Shown here: positions 8,158 to 16,437 of the stretch, one piece after another
How positions within the stretch are numbered: position 1 is the stretch's first letter
Layout: each line of letters starts with the position of its first letter
Source: Dyella silvae
Lineage (GTDB): Bacteria; Pseudomonadota; Gammaproteobacteria; Xanthomonadales; Rhodanobacteraceae
Direction of reading: 5' to 3'
DNA length: 64,000 nt
Assembly (NCBI RefSeq): GCF_026421305.1
Contig: NZ_JAPJBQ010000003.1
Span: forward strand, 1 to 64,000
Notes under the pieces: generated by a model
The model's database searches: none
Told to the model about the DNA's origin: nothing
What the model saw: the letters and a program-made list of their open reading frames with translations, nothing else
Program-made: the position numbers and the translations under genes

Positions 8158-10032
8158 ATGTCTAGCCTGCTCAACATCGGTGCCTCTGGCCTCAACGCCG
8201 CGCAAGTGGCGCTGTCGACCGTCGGCAACAACATCAGCAACGTCAATACGCCCGGCTACAGCCGGCAGTCGGTGCTGCAGACCGAGAACATCTCGCCTTC
8301 CGGCGGCAACGTCACCATCGGCAGCGGCGTCAACGTGCAGGCCGTGCAGCGTGCCTACAGCGACTTCCTCACCAACGCGTTGTGGAACAGCAACTCGGGC
8401 GTGCAACGGGCGACCACGTACAACAACCTCACGACCACGCTCAACAGCACGCTCAGCGCCAGCGGTAATCTGCAGAGCGCGCTGGACAGTTTCTATGGCG
8501 GCTTCAGTACCGTCGCCAACACGCCGGGCGTGGCATCGAGCCGCCAGTCGCTGCTGGGCAGCGCCGGTTCGATGGTTGCCGTGTTCAATACGCTGGGCCA
8601 GCAACTGCAGGCGCAGCAAGGGCAGGTGAACAGCCAGATCAGCAGTACGGTCAACAGTATCAACAGCGTGTCTGCCAGCATTGCGGACCTCAACGCCAAG
8701 ATCCGCGAAGCCGGCAAAAACCCGCCGAACGACCTGCTCGACCAGCGCGACAGCATGGTGCAGACGCTGTCGGGGTATCTCGGTGTTTCCGCCAATGCAC
8801 AGCCGGACGGCACCCTCAGCATCTACACGACCAGCGGCCAGGCCTTGGTCAGCGGCGACAAGTCGTATGCCTTGTCGACCGGTAACAACGCGTATGACAG
8901 CTCGCGCACCGAAGTGCTCGACACCACCGGTACCGTCGTCAGCTCCAAGCTGAGCGGCGGCACGCTCGGCGCGTTGCTCGACTACCGCAGCAATGTGCTC
9001 GACAACGTGCAGAACCAGCTCGGCCAGGCCGCCGTGGGTCTGGCCAGCAGCGTCAACCAACAGCAGTCGATGGGCCTGGATCTCAACGGCAAGCAGGGCG
9101 GGCCGATGTTCAGCGTGCCGTCGCCGGCGGTACTCGCCAGCAGCGCCAACAAAGGCAGCGGCGGCGTGACGGCCAGCATCACCGACGCCACGCAGCTCAC
9201 CGCGTCGGACTATGTGCTGAGCTACAACGGCGCCAGCTGGAGCTTGCAGACCACCAGCGGCCAGAACGTGGCGATGACGGCGAATGCCAACGGCACCTAT
9301 TCCGCTGACGGAATGACCTTCAGCCTTTCCGGTACCGCGCAGGCGGGTGACAGCTTCCAGATCCAGCCCACGCGCCAGGCGGCCACCGGCCTTGCGTTGA
9401 CCATGACTGATCCCCGTGGCATCGCGGCAGCGGCAGCGCTCACTTCGACGGCGGCAGCCGCCAACACCGGCACCGGCAGTATCGGCTCGGTGACCGTTCA
9501 GGACCCGACCAATGCCGCGTTGTTGAACAACGCCAAGCTGAGCTTTCCCACGGCAGGCACCTATCAGGTCACCGACAGCACCGGTGCGGTGCTGTCCAGC
9601 GGTGCCTATGCGCCGGGGCAGACCATCAGCGCGAATGGCTGGAGCGTGACGCCTTCGGGCACGCCTGCCGCGAACGACAGCTTCACCATCGGCATCAACA
9701 GCAACGGCCTCAACGACACCAGCAATGCGCTGTCGTTGGCCGGGCTGGCGAACAAGGGCGTGGTCAACGGCGGCTCGCAATCGATCATCGCCGCGTACGG
9801 CACGCTCACCACCGCCATCGGTACGGTGGGCAGTCAGGCGCAGACCAACCTCACCACGCAGACCGCGCTCTACAACCAGGCGATGTCCGCCCAGCAGAGC
9901 GTGGCCGGTGTGAATCTCGACGAAGAGGCTGCCAGCCTGGTGCGTTTTCAGCAGGCTTATCAAGCCTCGGCGCAGGTGATTTCAACCTCGCAGACCATCT
10001 TCAGCAGCCTGCTCTCCGCGCTCAACGGATAA
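8158..10032 (+). CDS. flgK: Hook-filament junction protein FlgK (HAP1)
   Basis: FlgK is the first of two junction proteins between hook and filament (624 residues). The N-terminus carries INVNTPGYSRQ-like residues (NISNVNTPGYSRQSVLQ, about 25-41), and the C-terminus ends with the coiled-coil LDEEAASLVRFQQAYQASAQ. The central part is Ser/Thr/Ala rich and longer than in enterics. It is followed after seven bases by flgL. Confidence 0.96.
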   Translation: MSSLLNIGASGLNAAQVALSTVGNNISNVNTPGYSRQSVLQTENISPSGGNVTIGSGVNVQAVQRAYSDFLTNALWNSNSGVQRATTYNNLTTTLNSTLSASGNLQSALDSFYGGFSTVANTPGVASSRQSLLGSAGSMVAVFNTLGQQLQAQQGQVNSQISSTVNSINSVSASIADLNAKIREAGKNPPNDLLDQRDSMVQTLSGYLGVSANAQPDGTLSIYTTSGQALVSGDKSYALSTGNNAYDSSRTEVLDTTGTVVSSKLSGGTLGALLDYRSNVLDNVQNQLGQAAVGLASSVNQQQSMGLDLNGKQGGPMFSVPSPAVLASSANKGSGGVTASITDATQLTASDYVLSYNGASWSLQTTSGQNVAMTANANGTYSADGMTFSLSGTAQAGDSFQIQPTRQAATGLALTMTDPRGIAAAAALTSTAAAANTGTGSIGSVTVQDPTNAALLNNAKLSFPTAGTYQVTDSTGAVLSSGAYAPGQTISANGWSVTPSGTPAANDSFTIGINSNGLNDTSNALSLAGLANKGVVNGGSQSIIAAYGTLTTAIGTVGSQAQTNLTTQTALYNQAMSAQQSVAGVNLDEEAASLVRFQQAYQASAQVISTSQTIFSSLLSALNG

Positions 10033-10039
10033 AAAAACC

Positions 10040-11266
10040 ATGCGTCTTTCCACCAGTTGGATGTATCAGCAATCGCTCTCGAGCATGCTCAATCAGCAGA
10101 GCACGCTGGCGAATACGCAGAATCAGGTTTCCACCGGCAAGCGCATCAACGTGGCCTCGGACGATCCCGCTGGCGCTGGCCAGGTGGTGAGCCTCAATCA
10201 CGTCATCGCATCCAACTCGCAGTATTCGAGCAATATCGACAGCGCCACGACACGCCTCAACACCGAAGTGAGCACGCTCTCTTCGGCGAACAGCGTGCTC
10301 GATACCGCGCGCACGCTGGCGTTGCAGGCCGTAAACGGCACGCTGTCGAGCAGCGATCGCGCCAGTATCGCCAGCCAGCTCAGCCAGATCCGCGATCAGA
10401 TGGTGCAGCTGGCCAACACCACCGACAGTAACGGCAATGCGCTGTTTGCCGGCACCAGCACCACCACGACACCCTTTCAGGTGGGCACGAATGGTGTGGT
10501 CAGCTATGTGGGTAATGGCAGTCAGCAACATGCCGCCGTGGGTTCCGGGCTGCAGATCGCCACCAGCGATTCCGGCGCCGGCCTGTTCATGAATATTCCT
10601 GCCGGCAACGGCTCGTTCACGGCGAGCGCCGGTAACACGAACACCGGTACCCTCGTGGTCGGCAGCAACAGCGTGACCGATCTTGCCGCGTGGAACAGCA
10701 CCAAGGCGGCGAGCGGTGGCGGCTACACCATCACCTTCGGTGCCGCCGGTGCCTGGACAGCCACCGATGCCAAGGGCAATCCGGTGCTCGACAGCAGCGG
10801 CAACCCCGTCACCGGCACTTATCAGGATGGCGGGGCCATCAGCTTCAACGGCATGACCATCAGCATGAGCGGCACGCCAGCCACCGGCGATACGGTGTCG
10901 GTGAGCACGGGTGGTCAACAGGACATTTTCACCACGCTGAGCAACATGATCTCCACGTTGCAGAGTGGCGCCAGCGATACAACCTTCACCAATACGATGA
11001 ACCGCCAGATCGAATCGATCGATCAGACGCAGGCGGCCATCAGTTCCACGCAGGTCTCCATTGGCGGACGCCTGAATACGCTCACGCAGCAGCAGGGCGC
11101 GTATCAGGATCTCAACGTCACCTATCAGTCGGCGCTGTCCGATGTGCAGAGCGTGGATGCCTATACCGCGATCAGCAACCTGTCGTTGCAGTCGACGGCG
11201 TTGCAGGCGTCGCAGCAGGTCTTTGCGCAGATGAAGTCGATGAGCTTGTTCAACTATTTGAAGTGA
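10040..11266 (+). CDS. flgL: Hook-filament junction protein FlgL (HAP3)
   Basis: FlgL is the second junction protein (408 residues). The flagellin-like N-terminus MRLSTSWMYQQSLSSMLNQQ and NTQNQVSTGKRINVASDDPAGAG are diagnostic. The C-terminus contains the flagellin-like coiled coil ending in VFAQMKSMSLFNYL. It is the last gene of the flgB-L run and is followed by a repeat rather than an obvious terminator. Confidence 0.96.
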   Translation: MRLSTSWMYQQSLSSMLNQQSTLANTQNQVSTGKRINVASDDPAGAGQVVSLNHVIASNSQYSSNIDSATTRLNTEVSTLSSANSVLDTARTLALQAVNGTLSSSDRASIASQLSQIRDQMVQLANTTDSNGNALFAGTSTTTTPFQVGTNGVVSYVGNGSQQHAAVGSGLQIATSDSGAGLFMNIPAGNGSFTASAGNTNTGTLVVGSNSVTDLAAWNSTKAASGGGYTITFGAAGAWTATDAKGNPVLDSSGNPVTGTYQDGGAISFNGMTISMSGTPATGDTVSVSTGGQQDIFTTLSNMISTLQSGASDTTFTNTMNRQIESIDQTQAAISSTQVSIGGRLNTLTQQQGAYQDLNVTYQSALSDVQSVDAYTAISNLSLQSTALQASQQVFAQMKSMSLFNYLK

Positions 11267-11281
11267 TAGTGCGTGATCCAA

Positions 11282-11414
11282 CGCTCGTCATTCCGGCGCA
11301 GGCCGGAATCCAGTAGCGACCATGTGCGGTTTTCGCGATACGCGGTCCATGGGCTTTCCGCTACAACCGACAACTACGGGTACTGGATTCCGGCCTGCGC
11401 CGGAATGACGAGCG
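11282..11414. repeat. Perfect 34-bp inverted repeat, smallest palindromic element
   Basis: Arms 11282-11315 and 11381-11414 are exact reverse complements over 34 bases, separated by 65 bases. Each arm also folds on itself (TTCCGGCGCAGGCCGGAA). This is the common intergenic palindrome whose GC-rich core CGTCAT...ATCCAG also appears, diverged, in the larger elements at 25152 and 29565. Between flgL and the fliC promoter it could act as a terminator or mRNA-end stabiliser. Confidence 0.85.
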
Positions 11415-11495
11415 AGAAGGGCTCCTTGGCTTTGATAGATGAGAGGTCTGATTGGCGTGGCAACATGCGTCGCGTCACCAAATGGAGTGATTGGC

Positions 11496-11522
11496 TCAAG
11501 TAATCGCGCTACAGGCCGAAAA
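11496..11522 (+). promoter_or_regulatory. Sigma-28 (FliA) promoter of fliC
   Basis: TCAAGTAA at 11496-11503 and GCCGAAAA at 11515-11522 are separated by exactly 11 bases. The FliA consensus is TAAAGTTT-N11-GCCGATAA. The site lies 94 bases before the fliC start, giving a leader of ordinary length. FliA is encoded at 36611. Confidence 0.8.
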
Positions 11523-11616
11523 GCTCCCTGAGGCGGATGGCATCCCACGCAGTGGACCTTGCCGCCGGCACTAACAAAGCCAATCCAACCGGCCACCGGT
11601 TACGTAGGAGAAATTC

Positions 11617-13020
11617 ATGTCTCTCGCTATTAACACCAACATCTCGTCGCTGAACGCGCAGAACAACCTGACCAAGTCGCAGAGCGCCCTGGCCCAGGCC
11701 ACGCAGCGTCTGTCGTCGGGTCTGAAGATCAACAGCGCGGCCGACAACGCCGCCGGCTTCGCCATTTCGCAGCGCTACACCACGCAGATCGGTGGCTTGC
11801 AGCAGGCCAGCTCCAACGCCAGCGACGCCATCAACCTGGCGCAGACCGCCGGTTCCGCCCTGGATCAGGTCACCGCCAACCTGCAGGCCATCCGTGACCT
11901 GGCTGTGCAGTCGGCCAACGGTACCTACACCTCGGCTGACCGTTCCTCGATCGACCAGGAAGTGCAGCAGCGCCTGGCTGAAATCACCCGTATCGCCAAC
12001 CAGACCACGTTCAACGGTTCGAACGTGCTGGACGGCTCGATGAAGACCAAGAGCTTCCAGATCGGCGCCAACGTCGGTCAGACCATCTCGGTCAGCCTGG
12101 GCACCAGCGTGAAGTCGAGCGCCATGGGCCAGGTTTCCGAAGTGACCTCGGGCGACATCGGCACCGTTACCCTGAAGGCTGGCGACCTGACCGTCGGCGG
12201 CACCTCGGTGGCCGCGGGTACCTACAACGCCACCACGTTGGCTACGGCCATCGCGGCTGCCGGCGGTGGTGGCGTCACGGCTGCTGTCCAGGCGAGCGGC
12301 GAAATCAAGATCAGCAACTCCGGCGGCGCGGCTGTGGCCATCGGTGGCGCCCAGGCTGCCACGCTCGGCATGCCGGCCTCGGTGGCTGCGGCGGGCAATG
12401 CCACCTCCACCGGTGTCGTCGGCGGCCTGACGGGCCTGCCGAGCCTGGCTGGTGAAGGCTTCAGCATCAACGGCACCTCGATCGACCTCAGCAACGCCAA
12501 GTCCCTGCAGGACGTGTCGGACGCCATCAACGCAGCGGGTATCGCCGGCGTCAGCGCCGCGGTGAACGGTGCTGGCAACGGCGTCAACTTCTACTCCGCG
12601 GGTGCCCTGACGATCGCCGACACGGGCGCAAACATCATCGGTGCCAATGCCAAGGACGCGAACGCGGGCACGACCTACACGGCAGGTAACGCTGCATCTT
12701 CCGGCGGTTCGCTGGGCGCTGGCAACGTGACGTCGGTGGACTCGGCCAATGACCTGATCTCCCGCGTCGACGTGGCGCTGAAGACGGTCAGCGACTTCGC
12801 TGCCCAGCTGGGTGCGGTGCAGAACCGCTTCCAGTCCACCATCTCGACGGTGGCAGCGCAGACGACCAACCTGCAGGCTTCGCAGTCGACCATCCGCGAC
12901 GCTGACTTCGCGGCTGAGACGGCCAACCTCAGCAAGGCCAATGTGCTGCAGCAGGCGGGCATCTCGGTGCTGGCGCAGGCCAACTCGAACCCGCAGCAGG
13001 TGCTGAAGCTGTTGCAGTAA
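11617..13020 (+). CDS. fliC: Flagellin FliC
   Basis: This is the filament subunit (467 residues). The N-terminal D0/D1 helices (MSLAINTNISSLNAQNNL; RLSSGLKINSAADNAAGFAI) and the C-terminal helix ending LAQANSNPQQVLKLLQ are fully conserved. The central D2/D3 region is Gly/Ala rich with two related Ig-like segments. A TAGGAG ribosome site precedes the ATG. Strong codon bias and a sigma-28 promoter fit a late, highly expressed gene. It is the only flagellin gene in the window. Confidence 0.97.
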   Translation: MSLAINTNISSLNAQNNLTKSQSALAQATQRLSSGLKINSAADNAAGFAISQRYTTQIGGLQQASSNASDAINLAQTAGSALDQVTANLQAIRDLAVQSANGTYTSADRSSIDQEVQQRLAEITRIANQTTFNGSNVLDGSMKTKSFQIGANVGQTISVSLGTSVKSSAMGQVSEVTSGDIGTVTLKAGDLTVGGTSVAAGTYNATTLATAIAAAGGGGVTAAVQASGEIKISNSGGAAVAIGGAQAATLGMPASVAAAGNATSTGVVGGLTGLPSLAGEGFSINGTSIDLSNAKSLQDVSDAINAAGIAGVSAAVNGAGNGVNFYSAGALTIADTGANIIGANAKDANAGTTYTAGNAASSGGSLGAGNVTSVDSANDLISRVDVALKTVSDFAAQLGAVQNRFQSTISTVAAQTTNLQASQSTIRDADFAAETANLSKANVLQQAGISVLAQANSNPQQVLKLLQ

Positions 13021-13033
13021 CGGACGCAGGCCA

Positions 13034-13157
13034 GGACGCGGCTCTCCCGGGTCGCGTCCAGCTCGGCCGGTAGTACGACCAGGCGGGTTGCTTCGTGCAG
13101 CCCGCCCGGTGTTTCGGGAGCTTCCGGCAAAGCCCTCATGCGTGAGGGTTTTGCCGG
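13034..13157 (+). terminator. Hairpin cluster after fliC
   Basis: Three stem-loops follow the flagellin stop: GACGCGG...TCGCGTC (13034-13057), GGCGGGTTGC...GCAGCCCGCC (13082-13106), and a 15-bp stem with one G-T pair and loop TGCG (13124-13157). None is followed by a T-run, so the last may act through mRNA protection or Rho-assisted termination. The position between fliC and fliD suits attenuation of flagellin transcription. Confidence 0.6.
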
Positions 13158-13213
13158 GGGCTCGAGTCTTCCGCGACGACGGAACCACTTCGGGAAACTG
13201 ACAAGGCAGCGCA

Positions 13214-14722
13214 ATGACGACGACCAGCAGCACCAGCGGCAGCAGCCTGAGCTCCTTGCTCAACCAGTTGGGTACGAGTACCAACTCAGGTGGCAGCACG
13301 TCGGGCTCTTCGAGCGGCAGCTCCACCAGCGGGACGTCGTCGGGCAGCAGCTCCGGCAGCTCCACCATCAGCTCGGCTGGTCTCGCCTCGGGTCTGGACG
13401 TCAATGCGATCGTTACCGCGCTGGTGAATGCGCGTAAGGCTGCCTCGCAGCAGCAGATCACCACGCGCACCACGCAGACCAACAATCTGCTCACTGGCCT
13501 GTCGTCGCTCAACTCTGCACTGAGTGGCATCCAGACCGCGCTGGCAACGCTGACCTCGGTCAATACCTTCAACAGCTTCAACGCCACACTGACGCCCGCC
13601 TCCGGCAGCAGCAGTATCGGCTCGACCAGCACGATGTCCAGTGCGCATCCCGGCACCTATACCGTGTCGGTGAGCCAGCTGGCGACGGCGCAGAAGCGCG
13701 CAAGCACGGCCTATGCGACCGGTACCGCCGTGGGGCAGGGTACGCTCGCCATTACCGTGGGCGCGAACACGATGAACGTGGCGGTATCCGCCACCAACAC
13801 GTTGTCGGATATCGCCAGTGCCATCAACAGCTCGTCGTCCAACCCGGGCGTCACGGCCACCATCGTCAATGGCGTCAATGGCCAGCAGTTGATGCTGAGC
13901 TCGAGCAAGACCGGCGTGGCCAACGGCTTTTCGGTTAGCAGCGACGCCACCAGCAGTAGCGGCCTTTCGTCACTCGCCACCACGCTCAACACGGCTGGCA
14001 GTAATGAGGCGCAGGACGCGAAGCTGACGGTGGATGGCATCGCCGTCACCAGCGCGTCCAACACCGTGACCGGCATGATGGATGGCGTCACGCTCAACCT
14101 CACCGGCACCGGCACCAACACGCTGACCGTGGCGCAGGACAACACGGCCGCTACCAACGCCATCCAAGGGTTCGTCGACGCATACAACAGCTACATCGGC
14201 ACCACCGCGCAGCTCTCCAGCTTCGATAAGAACACCGGTAATGCCGGTGTGTTACTGGGCGACACCACGCTGACCTCGGTGCAGCGGCAGATCAATTCGG
14301 TGCTCAGCGGTTCGGTGAAGGGCAACAGCTTCGGTACGCTGGCCAATCTCGGCATTACCCGTAATCCGGATGGCACGCTGAACCTGGACAACGGCAAGCT
14401 TGCGACGGCCCTCCAGTCCAATGCCAGCGCAGTGAAGAGTCTCTTCACCGGTACCAACGGCTATGCCACGGTGTTGAACAAGACGATCAGCGGCTACGCG
14501 TCCGCCAGCGGTACCATCGCCACGCGCATGAACAGCCTCAACAACACGTTGACGCAGATCGGTCAGCAGCAGACCGCACTCAATGCCCGCATGTCGACGT
14601 ACCAGTCGCAACTGCAGGCGCAATACACCGCGCTGGATACGCTGATGTCCACGCTCAACAGCACCAGCAGCTACCTGACGACGCAGCTGGCGGCGCTGAA
14701 CAACTCCAATTCGAAGAATTAA
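13214..14722 (+). CDS. fliD: Filament cap protein FliD (HAP2)
   Basis: FliD caps the growing filament and may contact host surfaces (502 residues). The conserved FliD N-terminal block ISSAGLASGLDVNAIVTALV begins near residue 53. It is preceded by an unusual Ser/Gly/Thr-rich extension of about 50 residues. The C-terminal coiled coil contains NNTLTQIGQQQTALNARMST and ends LNSTSSYLTTQLAAL. Its chaperone FliT lies two genes downstream. Confidence 0.95.
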   Translation: MTTTSSTSGSSLSSLLNQLGTSTNSGGSTSGSSSGSSTSGTSSGSSSGSSTISSAGLASGLDVNAIVTALVNARKAASQQQITTRTTQTNNLLTGLSSLNSALSGIQTALATLTSVNTFNSFNATLTPASGSSSIGSTSTMSSAHPGTYTVSVSQLATAQKRASTAYATGTAVGQGTLAITVGANTMNVAVSATNTLSDIASAINSSSSNPGVTATIVNGVNGQQLMLSSSKTGVANGFSVSSDATSSSGLSSLATTLNTAGSNEAQDAKLTVDGIAVTSASNTVTGMMDGVTLNLTGTGTNTLTVAQDNTAATNAIQGFVDAYNSYIGTTAQLSSFDKNTGNAGVLLGDTTLTSVQRQINSVLSGSVKGNSFGTLANLGITRNPDGTLNLDNGKLATALQSNASAVKSLFTGTNGYATVLNKTISGYASASGTIATRMNSLNNTLTQIGQQQTALNARMSTYQSQLQAQYTALDTLMSTLNSTSSYLTTQLAALNNSNSKN

Positions 14723-14736
14723 GCCAGGTAACGGAC

Positions 14737-15168
14737 ATGACCTACGGCTATATGCGCAACGGCAGTGCGATGTACCAGGACACCAGCGCACGCGGCAGCG
14801 TCGAGGGAGCCGATCGCCACCAGCTGACCAACATGCTGTTCGATGGCATGATCGATCGCATTAATCAAGCGCGCGGCGCCATGCGTCGCGGCGACGTGCC
14901 GGCCAAGGGCATGTACTTCGGCAAGGTGCAGGCCATTCTCGCTGAACTGCGCGGTAGTCTCGATCACGACGCCGGTGGCGAGCTGGCTGGCCGGCTCGAT
15001 GCGCTGTACGACTATGTGAGCCGCCGCCTGCTGCATGCGCAACTCAATGATGATGAACATGCCATCGATGAGGCCGTCGACCTGATCACGCCGGTTCGCG
15101 ACGCCTGGCGCCAGATCCGTGAGTCTTATCTTTCAGGGCAGGGCAGCGCGTCGAGCGCCGCCGCCTGA
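14737..15168 (+). CDS. fliS: Flagellin export chaperone FliS
   Basis: FliS binds the C-terminal helix of flagellin in the cytosol and delivers it to the export gate (143 residues). The conserved opening YQDTSARGSVEGADRHQLTN and the segment LFDGMIDRINQARGAMRRGD match the family's four-helix bundle. It lies directly after fliD, and its stop overlaps the next start (TGATG). Confidence 0.95.
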   Translation: MTYGYMRNGSAMYQDTSARGSVEGADRHQLTNMLFDGMIDRINQARGAMRRGDVPAKGMYFGKVQAILAELRGSLDHDAGGELAGRLDALYDYVSRRLLHAQLNDDEHAIDEAVDLITPVRDAWRQIRESYLSGQGSASSAAA

Positions 15169-15464
15169 TGGTGAACCGAGTGGCGCACGAGACCCTTCTC
15201 GAAGTCAGCAGCCGCATGCTTTCTGCGGCGCGCGAGGGCGAATGGGACAAGGTCGCCGCGCTGGAAGCGGAGCGTGGCGCGTTGCTGGCCTCCGTCGCCA
15301 CCACCGATCCCGCTTCACTGCCAGTGTTCAAGACGCTGCTGGCGCATACCGAAGAAGTCCGCGCACTGGCGGGTCAGCAACGCGAGCGTCTGAGCGAAGC
15401 CATGGGCGAGCATCAGCATCGGCACCGTGCGCTCAATGCCTATCTGCACGCCGGGCACGACTGA
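15168..15464 (+). CDS. fliT: FliT-like flagellar chaperone
   Basis: This small all-helical protein (98 residues) is coupled to fliS by a one-base overlap. The predicted helices (HETLLEVSSRMLSAAREGEWD; LETERGALL-like LEAERGALLASV) agree with the FliT family, which chaperones FliD and in enterics restrains the flagellar master regulator. FliT proteins are poorly conserved, so the assignment rests on size, composition and position after fliDS. Confidence 0.75.
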   Translation: MVNRVAHETLLEVSSRMLSAAREGEWDKVAALEAERGALLASVATTDPASLPVFKTLLAHTEEVRALAGQQRERLSEAMGEHQHRHRALNAYLHAGHD

Positions 15465-15539
15465 GCGTCGAACACGCGCATAATCCTCACGCCCTTCAGC
15501 GATCGCGCCACGCGCGGTCAGGAACGATCGAGGAATTCC

Positions 15540-16097
15540 ATGCAAGATTCATCATGGCAGTCGTTTTCCGAACGCGTCACCTACGACGATGGCCTTCACG
15601 TAAGCAGGGCCGCCTTGCCGCAGCCGTTTGGCGACTTGCAGCGGGCCGCCATGCGCGAGCGCAATCTCAGCGTGCTGGGGACGCTGGCCGTATTCGGCGA
15701 ACGGCGCAGCGAGCCGGTGGATGACGAAAGCCCGATGGCGCAGGAATTGGTGCGCCTGGACAGCAAGCTCAACGTCATGATGGCCATGCTCGATCAGTTC
15801 TTGCAGCGTGACGCCCAGCTGCCGTCACGCCAGCCCGTGCAATTCAATGCCATCGGTGCCGTGTTGCCCACTGCTGTCTGGCCCGCCGCTGAGACGAGCG
15901 GCCTGCTGCGAATTCACTTCGATGGATGCCTGGCATTGCCACTGGAGATCCCGGCACGACGCGTGCAAGAGCGTGATGGAGATCACGTTTTTGTGGCCTT
16001 CGAAGCACTGGATGACGCGACGTGTGACGCACTTGAGCGCCTCGTGTTCCGCCATCACCGACGCAAAGTGGCAGAAAGGCGCCAGACCGCTTCTTGA
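15540..16097 (+). CDS. Atypical PilZ-domain protein
   Basis: This 185-residue protein sits between the chaperone genes and fleQ, a place where Xanthomonas relatives carry a PilZ gene. A long helical stretch (about residues 65-90, MAQELVRLDSKLNVMMAMLDQ) precedes the presumed beta-barrel (NAIGAVLPT, LRIHFDGCLALPLEIPARRV). The c-di-GMP signatures RxxxR and (D/N)xSxxG are not recognisable, so nucleotide binding is doubtful. The inserted helix recalls tetrameric PilZ proteins of Xanthomonas. The role in motility is inferred from position. Confidence 0.65.
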   Translation: MQDSSWQSFSERVTYDDGLHVSRAALPQPFGDLQRAAMRERNLSVLGTLAVFGERRSEPVDDESPMAQELVRLDSKLNVMMAMLDQFLQRDAQLPSRQPVQFNAIGAVLPTAVWPAAETSGLLRIHFDGCLALPLEIPARRVQERDGDHVFVAFEALDDATCDALERLVFRHHRRKVAERRQTAS

Positions 16098-16123
16098 TAC
16101 GCGGGCCCCGGTCGCGACGACTA

Positions 16124-16139
16124 TGTGACCTTCATCACG
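16124..16139. promoter_or_regulatory. CRP/Clp-type operator upstream of fleQ
   Basis: TGTGACCTTCATCACG is a TGTGA-N6-TCACg palindrome that matches the CRP consensus at all but the last base. In xanthomonads the CRP homologue Clp recognises this sequence and is antagonised by c-di-GMP. The site lies about 300 bases ahead of fleQ. Confidence 0.6.
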
Positions 16140-16349
16140 TTACGAAAAGCTGACACGAAAGTTCTTTGACGCAGATCTCGCTTGGGTGTCGCACAAGGTC
16201 ACTTTCTTTCACCGTTTCTTTCGCCGCTTTTCCCCTGTGGATTCAGTCACCTGCTCTCCTTCTTCACACATACGTCGAGGGATGTTGTGCACAGGTGACG
16301 CTCTCCGGCAGTTGGCCCTGACAGGTCGTGTCGGAAATTCGTGCCGAGC

Positions 16350-16365
16350 TGGCCTTCTTCTTGCT
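16350..16365 (+). promoter_or_regulatory. Possible sigma-54 promoter of fleQ
   Basis: TGGCCTTCTTCTTGCT has GG and GC ten bases apart and a perfect -12 block, but the -24 block departs from consensus at one base (TGGCC instead of TGGCA). It is 72 bases before the fleQ start. Confidence 0.4.
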
Positions 16366-16437
16366 GAACCCTACCGGGCAGATGACGACGGATTGTCATC
16401 GCGCGGTCAGTGCAATCTAGGTTCACAGGGGTTACCG

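Larger units (their letters stand above)
16098..16437 (+). promoter_or_regulatory. fleQ upstream region
   Basis: This is 340 bases without a credible gene. It holds a strong CRP/Clp-like operator (16124-16139) and a sigma-54-like sequence (16350-16365). An open frame from 16186 runs in phase into fleQ, but it lacks a ribosome site and FleQ-like residues, so it is treated as leader. The distance between the two sites suggests more than one transcription start. Confidence 0.5.

Noticed and set aside
8101-9963. 620-codon minus-strand frame across flgK
   Set aside because: Antisense shadow; Arg/His/Gly-rich translation without domain structure.
11509-13656. 715-codon minus-strand frame across fliC
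   Set aside because: Antisense shadow of flagellin and fliD, kept open by codon bias.
16186-16437. N-terminal extension of FleQ by 84 residues
   Set aside because: No ribosome site at the upstream start and residues unlike FleQ; the CRP-like and sigma-54-like sites place promoters in or near this stretch.
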